Shown here: piece after piece, positions 24,779 through 33,636 of the stretch
How positions within the stretch are numbered: position 1 is the stretch's first letter
Layout: each line of letters starts with the position of its first letter
Assembly (NCBI GenBank): GCA_001567275.1
Contig: LNBX01000047.1
Span: 1 to 37,885, forward strand
Origin: Bacteroidetes bacterium OLB10
GTDB lineage: Bacteria > Bacteroidota > Bacteroidia > AKYH767-A > OLB10
Direction of reading: 5' to 3'
Length of the DNA: 37,885 nt
Notes under the pieces: generated by a model
Seen by the model: the letters and a program-made list of their open reading frames with translations, nothing else
Told to the model about the DNA's origin: nothing
Databases searched by the model: none
Translations under genes and position numbers: made by a program

Positions 24779-27723
24779 TTATTTTTCAGTTTGAGAATGA
24801 ATACAGTCGTAAAATATCTGTTGAATATTGGTACGAACACTCAATTGGTTCAGCTTTTGATTGGTTGCAGTAGGATAAACTCTGTTAGACAGAAATACAT
24901 ACACCAGTTTATTCTGTGGATCAGCCCACGTGCATGTGCCTGTGAAACCCTGATGACCAAAAGCCGAACCCGAAGCACTTTTGCATGCAGGGCTTGCTTT
25001 ACTTTTATCGGTAACAGGTTTATCGAATATCAATCCTCTTCTGATTCCGGGCAGAGGTGCTGAGGTAAACAAAGCCACTGTTTCAGGTCTCAGATATTGC
25101 TTTCCGCCATAGCTTCCGCCATTGAGCAGCATCTGCATCAGTATTCCTACGTTTTGTGCATTGGCAAACACACCTGCATTTCCGGCAACACCTCCCATTG
25201 CTGCAGCAGCAGGATCATGAACATATCCATGAACCAATACATGCCTGAACGAGGTATCATCTTCCGTTGGAACAATTTCATTTTTGCCGAATCGCGTCAA
25301 AGGATTAAACAATATATGAGTAAGCCCAAGGGGTTTATAAAATTCCTCATCCACCAAAACATCAATTTTTTTTGAAGCCTGTCTCTCTATAATTTTCTGA
25401 AGTATTAACATTCCTAAATCAGAATAAACATATTGTCCTTTTTCAGTCAATGGAGATTTTTTTATCATCTCATCAATCTTGCTCTGAAATTTTGCATTGG
25501 TATAAAGGCTGTCTGTTACTTTGATAAAAAAACCATTTCGTTCCGTTTTGGAAAAATATGATTTCATCAGTTTCCCATCTCTGCCGATAGCTGCTTTATA
25601 GAAAGGAGTCCATGCCTGCAAGCCTGCAGTATGAGTCATGAGCTGCTTAATTGTTATATCACTCTTGTCAGAATGTGCATATTCACTCAGATAATATCCA
25701 ACCGTTTGATGCAGATCGAGGAGATGATGATCATAAAGCCACATGGCAGCCAAAGCAGTTGATGAAATCTTGGTTACTGATGCTATATCATAGAGCATTT
25801 CATTGTTCACAGGGATGGTGTTATCATAAGTAGTGTAACCAAATGATTTGTTATAAATAACTTTTCCGTCAACTGATGCATATATCTGGCATCCCGGCAT
25901 TGCTTTTCTGTGAATGGCATCATTCACAATGGAATCAACTTTTATCAGGCAACTGTCATCTATATCAAGTTCAGCAGGAAGCGTGTACTTCACAATATCA
26001 CTTGAAGAAATCAATGAAACACCGCTGCCACGTACAAATTTTTCAGAAACAGTTACCGGCAATCTTCCTCTCATACTTACTGCACCAAACAATGCCTGAG
26101 CTGTAATGTACTGAGGCAGATATGTATCTTCATAAGCTATAACAAGGCCTTTTACAGAATCAGGTAATTCAAGTTTGCTCAGACAGTAAGAGTTACCAAA
26201 CAGCACAACAATCACTTTTGTTTTTGATGACAACTTTTCTATCAGTTTGTTCATACTTGCAGTAATCCCAAAGTTTGATTGCGGCTTTGTTGTGGTATTA
26301 TGTATGCTGACTATAACTGTTGAATAATCAGACAAAATATTTGTCAGGCTGTCAATGGCAGAATCAGGTGCATCCTTTATCATCGCAAATGTATTTACAG
26401 GCGCAAACAAGTTCAATGTATTTTGAAAAGTATTGTTGAGTGAGTCATTAATTTCAACAGAGGCTGTTGTAATTTCAGATGAATGTTGCAGTGGCAGAAT
26501 GTTGTCGTTATTCTGCAATAATGTAACAGCACCTTCGTAGAGCCTGTAATTCAGAAAAGATGCATCTGCAGGATTGAGATCGTAATAGATGTTGGTTGTG
26601 TCTATGGGTGTATAGTGATTGAGCCCTACCCAGTGTTTTACCATCAATATTTTTCTTACACGGTCATCCAATTTACTCTTACGGAACTTTCTCTTCTCTA
26701 CTGCAGTTTTTATTTTTTCAAAAGCCTGCGGAACATTTTCCGACATGAGTAAAATATCATTGCCGGCAAGCAAAGCTTTAAGTTCCATATCACCAGGCTT
26801 AGCTCCTTCAATCATTGCACCTTTCATATTCAATGCGTCAGAAACAATTATCCCTTTAAAATCAAGGTCTTTCTCGAGATAAGTTCTTATAATTTTTGAT
26901 GAGAGTGAAGCAGGATTATTTTCATCGTCAAGCAATGGCACATTCAAGTGTCCTGTCATTATACAATCTACTCCTCCATTTATCAACTGCTTGAACGGAT
27001 ACCACTCCAGTGTGTCAAGTTCTTTTTCTGATTTATTAATTACCGGTAATGAATAATGAGAGTCGGTATCTGTATCGCCATGTCCGGGAAAATGTTTGGC
27101 GCATGCAATTACCTTGTTGTCCTGCAGTCCTTTCATATACTGCATTCCATGCCGGCTTACAACAATTTTGTCGTCACTAAATGAGCGTGTATTGATAACA
27201 GGATTTAAAGGATTATTATTAATATCAATATCAGGTGCAAAATTCAGTTGTATTCCCATTCTCTTGCATTGTCTTCCTATTTCAGCAGCTGTTTCGTATA
27301 TCATGGAATCATTTCCCATAGCAGTCAGCGTCATTTGCCTTGGGAAACGGATGGTGCTGTCCATTCTCATACTCAGGCCCCATTCACCATCAATGCCCAC
27401 AAGAAGCGGGACAGATGCTTCTGATTGCATTCTGTTAATACACTCAGCCTGACGATAAGGTCCTCCTTTAAAAACTATTATTCCACCGATGTGATAGTTA
27501 CGAATAAGTGATGCCAATGAATCAAGATCACGTTGTGGCCATACACTTTGCATCTGCACCATAAACAACTGACCAATTTTTTTCTTCGAGCGTCATTCTG
27601 TCCAACACACTGTCGGCCCAGTTGTATGATTGCGGATTGATAAATGGCGGTAATTTTTTTCTGTGCGTTTGCAACTAAGCAACAGCCTGACAGAAACAAT
27701 ATCAAAAAAAAATTTTTCCTCAT
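24779..27723 (-). CDS. GH3 glycosidase / class C beta-lactamase-like serine hydrolase fusion, frameshifted near its 5' end
   Basis: The long open part (929 codons from 27568) has a NagZ-like GH3 domain with KHFPGHG (158-164) and catalytic Asp in SDALNMKG (243-250), a GH3 C-terminal domain (about 340-530), then a serine-hydrolase domain with SVTK (597-600), YSD (715-717) and HQGFTG (872-877). The fusion is known in Bacteroidota and suggests cell-wall sugar or muropeptide work. The true N-terminus lies upstream in two other frames: a signal peptide from ATG 27723 (MRKNFFLILFLSG...NAQ), then LPPFINPQSYNWADSVLD and RMTLEEK. Dropping one base from each of two A7 runs restores a continuous 980-residue exported protein. 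Sequencing error, slippage or true decay cannot be told apart here. Confidence 0.85.
27577..27583 (-). other. Frameshift site 2 in the GH3 fusion (A7 run)
   Basis: On the minus strand an A7 run separates the frame reading RMTLEEK from the frame reading IGQLFMVQM. With six A the family-typical RMTLEEKIGQLFMVQ is continuous. Confidence 0.75.
27654..27660 (-). other. Frameshift site 1 in the GH3 fusion (A7 run)
   Basis: On the minus strand an A7 run follows the signal peptide (ANAQ). With six A the frame continues into LPPFINPQSYNWAD; with seven it shifts. Confidence 0.75.
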
Positions 27724-27733
27724 GCACATAGAG

Positions 27734-27741
27734 CAAAAATA
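27734..27741 (-). promoter_or_regulatory. Candidate -7 element (TATTTTTG) of the GH3 fusion gene
   Basis: On the minus strand 27734-27741 reads TATTTTTG, only 10 bases before the signal-peptide ATG at 27723. This implies a very short leader and supports 27723 as the real start over the TTG at 27568. Confidence 0.45.
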
Positions 27742-27884
27742 TTTTTTACATGCATTGTATAATTTCATGCTGTAAAAGAATAAATAACACAACGTTGTTA
27801 GGAAGATATAATGGATTTCTTTGCACACAACAGACAAATTTCATTCAACTGATATTTATTCACAAATAAAAACAGTCGTTTCTC

Positions 27885-28514
27885 TTATTTCCTTCCGAAA
27901 TCAGCAGGATTCTCACCCCACAATTTTGTTTCCCACTTCAACACCGGATTACTGTAGGTGTTTTCCTTTAACCATTTTTCAGCACGATCTATAAGGTCGA
28001 ATAACTCTGTATTGTTGTTTGATGATTCGAGTTTGGTTTTTGCATGTTTATCGCGTACCCACTTCATTGCGGTAACACTGTCGGAATAAATCGGAACAGT
28101 AAGCTGATGTTTTTTGCAATAAGCCAAAGCATGTACCAATGCCAGAAACTCCATGATATTGTTCGTTCCTTCAGCAAAAGGACCTCTGATAAAAAGTTGT
28201 TTCCCGGTGCTTACCTCCACTCCCCGATATTCACTATCTAATGTTTTCGTATTCCATGCTCCGTCAACAGCTATGCTGTGTTTCACAGGATGCTTGGTTA
28301 CATGAGGTTTTACTTCAAATATTTTCTTCTGATCAGCCTTCACACTAAATCCTGAAGAACCTTTGGCAAACGCATCACTTGCAGCTGCTTCAGTTTCAAA
28401 ACTCTTGTACAATGCTCCGGTAAATCCCTCTACTTGTTTACGGCAATCTTCCCAGGTGCTGAACACACCGTTCTCACGACCTTTCCAGACTACATAAAAC
28501 TTTTTCTTGGCCAC
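27885..28514 (-). CDS. rnhA: Ribonuclease H with N-terminal viroplasmin (RNA:DNA hybrid-binding) domain
   Basis: Cleaves the RNA strand of RNA:DNA hybrids. The N-terminal 50 residues form the caulimovirus-viroplasmin type hybrid-binding domain (KKFYVVWKGRENGVFSTWEDC), common in eukaryotic RNase H1 and some bacteria. The RNase H domain shows the four acidic positions: Asp in VDGAW, Glu in NNIMEFLAL, Asp in YSDSVTAMKW and Asp in NPADFGRK. I start at GTG 28514, which gives the typical MAKKKFYVVWKG; a TTG at 28520 would overlap marC by four bases. The 3-base proximity to the marC stop indicates one transcript. Confidence 0.9.
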   Translation of the reverse strand: MAKKKFYVVWKGRENGVFSTWEDCRKQVEGFTGALYKSFETEAAASDAFAKGSSGFSVKADQKKIFEVKPHVTKHPVKHSIAVDGAWNTKTLDSEYRGVEVSTGKQLFIRGPFAEGTNNIMEFLALVHALAYCKKHQLTVPIYSDSVTAMKWVRDKHAKTKLESSNNNTELFDLIDRAEKWLKENTYSNPVLKWETKLWGENPADFGRK

Positions 28515-28516
28515 AA

Positions 28517-29077
28517 TCAAAAATGCAGATTACTCTTGAATAATTTCACTGCAATTGCCAACAAAATAAAACCAAATACTTTCCTTACAATTGCAATTCC
28601 TGTCGGGCCGAGAATACGCTCGATAAAACCAAGATTCTTCAGACTCAGATACACTAAAATCATATTTAACAACACACCAATAACGATAGTAAGGATATCA
28701 TATTCGCTTCGCAAGGTAAGCAGCGTTGTCATGGTGCCGCTGCCGGCAATCAGTGGAAATGCAATAGGAACAATACTTGCTGATTCCGGCATTTCGTCTT
28801 TATAGAGTTTGATACCGAGAATCATCTCGAGTGCAAGAAAAAACAAAACCAGCGAACCTGCAATGGCAAATGAAGAAACATCCAGTCCTATAAGATTCAA
28901 TATGTTTTCACCCAGAAAAAGAAAAACTATCATAATCATCAAAGCAACTATTGAAGATTTTTCAGGATGAATACTACCTACATTCTTACGAATACTGATT
29001 ATTACAGGTACAGACCCAATGATATCTATTACCGAAAACAAAATCATGGAGACGGTAATAATTTCTTTGATTTTCAT
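28517..29077 (-). CDS. MarC family integral membrane protein
   Basis: A 186-residue inner-membrane protein with about six hydrophobic helices. It starts near IITVSMILFSVIDIIGSVPVIISI and contains the family's FAIAGSLVLFFLALEMILG and the small-residue motif IAFPLIAGSGTMTTLL. The function of MarC proteins is unknown; the early link to multiple antibiotic resistance was not upheld. It sits 17 bases downstream of lpdA and directly ahead of rnhA, so it is probably mid-operon. The name is by family only. Confidence 0.9.
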   Translation of the reverse strand: MKIKEIITVSMILFSVIDIIGSVPVIISIRKNVGSIHPEKSSIVALMIMIVFLFLGENILNLIGLDVSSFAIAGSLVLFFLALEMILGIKLYKDEMPESASIVPIAFPLIAGSGTMTTLLTLRSEYDILTIVIGVLLNMILVYLSLKNLGFIERILGPTGIAIVRKVFGFILLAIAVKLFKSNLHF

Positions 29078-29094
29078 TTCAGAAATTTTAGTTA

Positions 29095-30498
29095 TTAAAT
29101 ATGTATAGCTCTGTTTTCAGTTGCTGCCAGACAAGCTTCTTTGATAGCTTCAGTAAATGTGGGATGTGCATGACTCATACGAGCGATATCTTCTGCAGAA
29201 GCACGATACTCCATTGCCACCACCGCTTCAGCAATCATATCAGCTGCCCTTGGTCCAATGATGTGAACACCCAATATTTCATCTGATGTTTTGTCAGCCA
29301 ATACTTTTACAAATCCATCTGTATCCATACTTGCCCGCGCTCTTCCACTTGCTTTAAACGGAAAACTTCCTGCCTTATACTGAGTTCCATTTGCTTTCAA
29401 TTCTTCTTCCGTGAAACCTACTGATGCTACTTCAGGCCAGGTGTAAACCACACCGGGAATCAACCTGTAATTGATATGCGGTTGTTGTCCTGCCATTACT
29501 TCTGCAACGAGTGTGCCTTCTTCACTTGCTTTGTGTGCAAGCATGGCTCCTTTAATCACATCGCCTATTGCGTAAATGCCTGATACGTTGGTTTGAAGAT
29601 TATCATCAGTTAAAATTCTTCCGCGTTCATCAGTTTTTACTCCGGCACTTTCCAATCCTAAATTTTCAGTATAAGGTTTACGCCCGACTGCTACCAGACA
29701 ATAGTCACCGCTGAGTTTAATTTTCTCTCCTTTACTGTTCTCAGCTTCTACCTGAACATCTTTGGCACCGCTTTTTACAGATGTAACTTTATGACTCAGC
29801 AAAAATTCGAATCCTTCTTTGGCAAGCACCTTTTGCAATTCTTTGCCTAATGAACGATCCATGCTGGCTATGATGGAATCCATAAATTCAACAACCGTAA
29901 CCTTAGCGCCCAGTCTTGCATACACCGAACCCAGTTCAAGGCCAATAACACCACCGCCTATTACGATGAGGTGTTTAGGTATCTCTTTTAACTCCAATGC
30001 TTCAGTTGAAGTTATTACACGCTTCTTGTCAATAGTAATGCCAGGCAATGTTGAAGGCTTGGAACCTGTTGCAATAATTGTACGCTTGGTTTCTACTTCC
30101 GAAACTTTTCCATCAGTTCCTGCAATTGAAATAACTGTAGCATTTTTAAAAGTCGCATGACCCGTGATTACAGTGACTTTATTTTTTTTCATCAGAAAAC
30201 TCACGCCATCACAGGTTTGCTTCACCACCAAAGCTTTTCTCTTTATCATCTGTGGCAGATTTGCTTTTGCCTCTTTAATGTCAATACCATGTTCTTTGAA
30301 ATGTGTTGTGGCATTGAAAAAGTGTTCCGAAGAGTCGAGCAATGCCTTTGATGGTATACAACCCACATTCAGACATGTTCCTCCTAATGTATTGTATTTT
30401 TCAATTAATGCTGTCTTAAATCCAAGTTGCGCACATCTTATTGCTGCAACATATCCTCCGGGCCCTGAGCCTATAACCGTTACATCAAATGATTCCAT
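29095..30498 (-). CDS. lpdA: Dihydrolipoyl dehydrogenase
   Basis: The E3 flavoenzyme that reoxidises dihydrolipoamide in pyruvate and 2-oxoglutarate dehydrogenases and glycine cleavage. The 467-residue protein has FAD motif GSGPGGYVAAI (10-20), redox-active cysteines C42 and C47 in GGTCLNVGCIPSK, NAD motif VIGGGVIGLELGSVY, IYAIGDVI and the C-terminal interface HAHPTFTEA with the catalytic His. Everything needed for activity is present. It follows lnt by 36 bases and precedes marC by 17. A weak GACCTTTG about 20 bases upstream may be its own promoter. No E1 or E2 gene is nearby. Confidence 0.96.
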   Translation of the reverse strand: MESFDVTVIGSGPGGYVAAIRCAQLGFKTALIEKYNTLGGTCLNVGCIPSKALLDSSEHFFNATTHFKEHGIDIKEAKANLPQMIKRKALVVKQTCDGVSFLMKKNKVTVITGHATFKNATVISIAGTDGKVSEVETKRTIIATGSKPSTLPGITIDKKRVITSTEALELKEIPKHLIVIGGGVIGLELGSVYARLGAKVTVVEFMDSIIASMDRSLGKELQKVLAKEGFEFLLSHKVTSVKSGAKDVQVEAENSKGEKIKLSGDYCLVAVGRKPYTENLGLESAGVKTDERGRILTDDNLQTNVSGIYAIGDVIKGAMLAHKASEEGTLVAEVMAGQQPHINYRLIPGVVYTWPEVASVGFTEEELKANGTQYKAGSFPFKASGRARASMDTDGFVKVLADKTSDEILGVHIIGPRAADMIAEAVVAMEYRASAEDIARMSHAHPTFTEAIKEACLAATENRAIHI

Positions 30499-30534
30499 TC
30501 GTCTTTTATTATTACGGCAAAGGTCTGAAAAAAT

Positions 30535-32110
30535 CTAAATGCTTTTCCTTCTCTTGAGAAAAGCTGTCAACAGCAGTGGAAGAATCAGGCATGCTGCTAT
30601 TACCCCAATGTAATCGCCATAACGTACATAAACTGTTTTTTGATTATTCAGTGTAATACGCTCTCGTATTACTGCTTCCTGCCAGTAAGGTGTTTGCTGC
30701 AACACATCTCCACGTTGGTTGATAAAACCACTGATACCGGTATTGGCGGATCGTGCAATATCTCTTCGCAGTTCTATAGCATGAATACGTGCATACTGAA
30801 AGTGTTGCCTGTAACCGGGCGTATTTCCCCACCATCCGTCATTAGTAATTACTGCTATCCATTGTGCTCCTTTGCGAACATACTCTGCGAGATAATCGCC
30901 ATAAATAGATTCATAACAAATGACAGGTGCTGTTACAACAGAATCGGAGGATATAAAAACGGTAGGCTCCGGTTGCACTCCCAGACTTCCTGAAGTGCCA
31001 CCCATATTTATTGATAATTTTTCGAGAAAGCCAAAAAATTTTTGGATAAGGCATTCGCTCTACGCCCGGCACTAATTTCGACTTGTGAAAAATCTGTAAT
31101 GGTTTCTCACTCTGAATAAACAATGCTGTATTGTATGAATCATAATAACCATCCTGTTGAGTAAATCTGCGGGCAGTAGCTGAAAGTTTTTCATCAGAAG
31201 CATACAATTTATTGGTAGAGGCTCCAATAATTAATCTGACATGAGGGTATGCTTTGATGTAACTACGAAGGAGTTTAATTTCGGAATAATTTTCAAGCTC
31301 AGATTCCCAAAGCGAATTTGCTATAGCAGTTTCGGGTGCCAGTATATAGTCTGCAGAGTCAGGTGATTCAAGATTGGCAAGTTGCAACACCCTGATAATT
31401 TGCTCTTCATTGCTCATACCCGAAAACTTCTCGCTATAAGGATCTATATTCGGTTGTGTTGAAACAACTCTTATGGTTTTTCCTGCTTCTGTATAAGTAT
31501 AATATCGTATGGCTGATACTGCGCAAGGAATCACTATCAACAATAATACTGAATACATTTTTTTTCTCCTTTTTTCTTCACCGGTTAACAGCCATTGAGT
31601 AATCAAAATATTTACCGACAATATCCAAAGAGAACCTCCCAGCGAGCCCGTCCATTCATACCACTGAATCCACATTGGCTGCGTTGAAAAAACATTTCCC
31701 AGGGTCAGCCAAGGCCAACTGAGTTCCCAATGCAGATGCAGGTATTCAAATGCAAGCCAGAAAATTATCAGTGAGCTATATCCTAATACATCTCCTGCTC
31801 TTCGGTGAACAACATGAAACAGCTGAAAAACCACCGTCATAAAAAGTGCATTGCAAAATATTGCAAACAAACCGCCTCCCAGTGTGGCATTACACACCCA
31901 CCAAGTAGTAGCACCATTCCATAACAAAAATGTGAGATAGGTATATCCGAATAAAGTTTTATTAGTCTTATCCTTTACAGCATAATGTTCAAGGAGTAAC
32001 AACGGCACCAGACTGATAAAAACCAAAGAAGTGAAGCCGCCCGCAGGCCAGCAAGCCCATAACAACAATGCAGAAAATACTGATAAAAAAAACTTCTTGT
32101 TTCTTGTCAT
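30535..32110 (-). CDS. lnt: Apolipoprotein N-acyltransferase, frameshifted in this sequence
   Basis: Inner-membrane enzyme that adds the third acyl chain to lipoprotein N-termini. The first frame (32110 to 30911, 399 codons) covers the membrane domain (about 8 to 200) and the nitrilase half with the catalytic Glu in LAPETAIANS and the Lys in FHKSKLVPGVERMPYPKI, then goes off into unrelated residues. The second frame (31005 to 30535) resumes with the family-like GGTSGSLG and holds the catalytic Cys in APVICYESIYG, plus NDGWWGNTPG and the final membrane helix. Removing one T from a T6 run (minus strand; plus A6 at 31033-31038) joins them as IFGFLEKLSINMGGTSGS. The gene is generally important in Gram-negatives, so a sequencing error or slippage is more likely than loss. 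Confidence 0.88.
31033..31038 (-). other. Frameshift site in lnt (T6 run on the minus strand)
   Basis: The minus strand reads AAAAATTTTTTGG here. With five T the protein reads PKIFGFLEKLSINMGG; with six it reads PKIFWLSRKIINKYGW and leaves the family. Confidence 0.8.
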
Positions 32111-32235
32111 CTCTATATTAAATCAATGCAAAGAAAACACAATTTAGGAGAAAAGGATAGAATCAAATTTTAATAAAACTGATTTATAAAAAGGCCGATA
32201 ACTCATTCTGCATTCTCAGTTATGAGATATAAACT

Positions 32236-33501
32236 TTAACCGTTTGCCCTTATCGCTTCCACCGGATCAAGTTTTGAAGCAGAATATGCAGGAATAAATC
32301 CTGATATTAAACCAATAGCTGCTGAAATAAGAATCCCCAATGAGATGTTTTTCATAGTAAGGGTTAGTGTAAAATCTGCAGCATAAGTAATAATCAGCGT
32401 CAGAATATATATAATTATAAGTCCAACCAACCCGCCAATCACACAGAGTACAATTGCTTCAAATAAAAACTGCATCAGTATGAAATAATTTTTTGCACCA
32501 AGTGATTTCTGAATGCCTATCTGATGTGTACGTTCTCTTACAGAAACAAACATGATATTGGCTATACTGAAACCTCCTACCAGAATAGAAAATCCGCCAA
32601 TGATAATTCCCGCAACATCGAGCGTACTAAACAAACTTGTTATGTTATTGCTTAACAAACTCGACTGATTAATTGAAAAATTATCTTCCTCTACAGGTCT
32701 CAGCCTCCGCAAACTTCTCATAATACTTTTCAACTCATCACTTGCGTACTGTATAGATACTCCTTCTTTTACTTTTGCTTTAATAAATGGATCAATCCTG
32801 TCGCTGCGTATATTGATGATATTTCTTCCAAAGTTAAGTGGAATCACAACGGTGTTATCCATCTCGGTTTCCAACAGACTTTTCCCTTCTTCTTTGAACA
32901 CGCCAATTACTTCCAGCTTTCGGCCAAATACATTAATCTGCTTTCCTATCGCCTTATTATAATCACCATATAATCCTTTCGCCACACTGCTGCCTACTAT
33001 TGCAACAGGTCTTCCAGAGTTTGATTCTGATTCTGAAAAATAACGTCCATCTGATAATTCAAAAGATTTAATTTTATTAAAATCATGTGAAACTATCATT
33101 ACGGTTGCATTCTCAACATTGTTATCCAGATACTTAATTGTTTGCCCGGCTACCATAGCTTCAAAAGATAATGCTTCCAAACTTTTAGCACGATTGGCTA
33201 CTTCATGCATTTCTTTTACCGATGGCAAAGGTCTTTGCCAGTATTTCCACCACGGATAATCACCCCCAAAAATCCATGGCCATTTCTGAACATATACCGT
33301 TCTGTCGCCCAGAGATTCCACGCTGCTACGAACGTTATTTTCCATAGCATCCACCACAGTAAAAACGCTGATAATGGCAAATATCCCTATGGAAATGCCA
33401 AGTAATGAGAGGAGTGTTCGTAATTTATTAGCTCTAAGTGCATGCCATGCAAAAGATACACTTTCATTCAGCAGTTTTATAAAAATTCCGAATCTTTTCA
33501 C
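32236..33501 (-). CDS. ABC transporter permease, MacB/FtsX type
   Basis: A 421-residue permease with one N-terminal membrane helix (about 28-50, LRTLLSLLGISIGIFAII), a large periplasmic MacB-PCD-like domain (about 55-280) and three C-terminal helices forming the FtsX domain. The conserved SVRERTHQIGIQKSLGAK lies just after the second helix and the end reads SASKLDPVEAIRANG. Such proteins are mechanotransmitters of tripartite efflux or lipoprotein-transport systems. No ATPase or adaptor gene lies next to it, so its partner is elsewhere. The start is GTG at 33501, only five bases from a TATTTTTG -7 element, so the mRNA may be nearly leaderless. Confidence 0.9.
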   Translation of the reverse strand: MKRFGIFIKLLNESVSFAWHALRANKLRTLLSLLGISIGIFAIISVFTVVDAMENNVRSSVESLGDRTVYVQKWPWIFGGDYPWWKYWQRPLPSVKEMHEVANRAKSLEALSFEAMVAGQTIKYLDNNVENATVMIVSHDFNKIKSFELSDGRYFSESESNSGRPVAIVGSSVAKGLYGDYNKAIGKQINVFGRKLEVIGVFKEEGKSLLETEMDNTVVIPLNFGRNIINIRSDRIDPFIKAKVKEGVSIQYASDELKSIMRSLRRLRPVEEDNFSINQSSLLSNNITSLFSTLDVAGIIIGGFSILVGGFSIANIMFVSVRERTHQIGIQKSLGAKNYFILMQFLFEAIVLCVIGGLVGLIIIYILTLIITYAADFTLTLTMKNISLGILISAAIGLISGFIPAYSASKLDPVEAIRANG

Positions 33502-33506
33502 GTCAA

Positions 33507-33514
33507 CAAAAATA
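33507..33514 (-). promoter_or_regulatory. Bacteroidota -7 element (TATTTTTG) of the ABC permease gene
   Basis: On the minus strand 33507-33514 reads TATTTTTG, ending five bases before the GTG start. Confidence 0.45.
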
Positions 33515-33590
33515 GCAACTTGCTCAAAGCACCACCGCTACAGAGATGCAATTATTTTCATTTTAACAAATTTTAAATGATTCCCTTCCC

Positions 33591-33598
33591 TATTTTTG
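33591..33598 (+). promoter_or_regulatory. Bacteroidota -7 element (TATTTTTG) of purH
   Basis: TATTTTTG ends 38 bases before the GTG start of purH. With the minus-strand element at 33507 it makes this 135-base spacer a divergent promoter pair. Confidence 0.55.
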
Positions 33599-33636
33599 CA
33601 AATTCTTCAGCAAGATACATAACAATTAACTGAAAA

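Noticed and set aside
32187..32223. Hairpin after the ABC permease (ATAACT/AGTTAT) as terminator
   Set aside because: Only six AT-rich pairs with a 14-base loop, and the T-run is separated from the stem by a CGGCC spacer; too weak to call.
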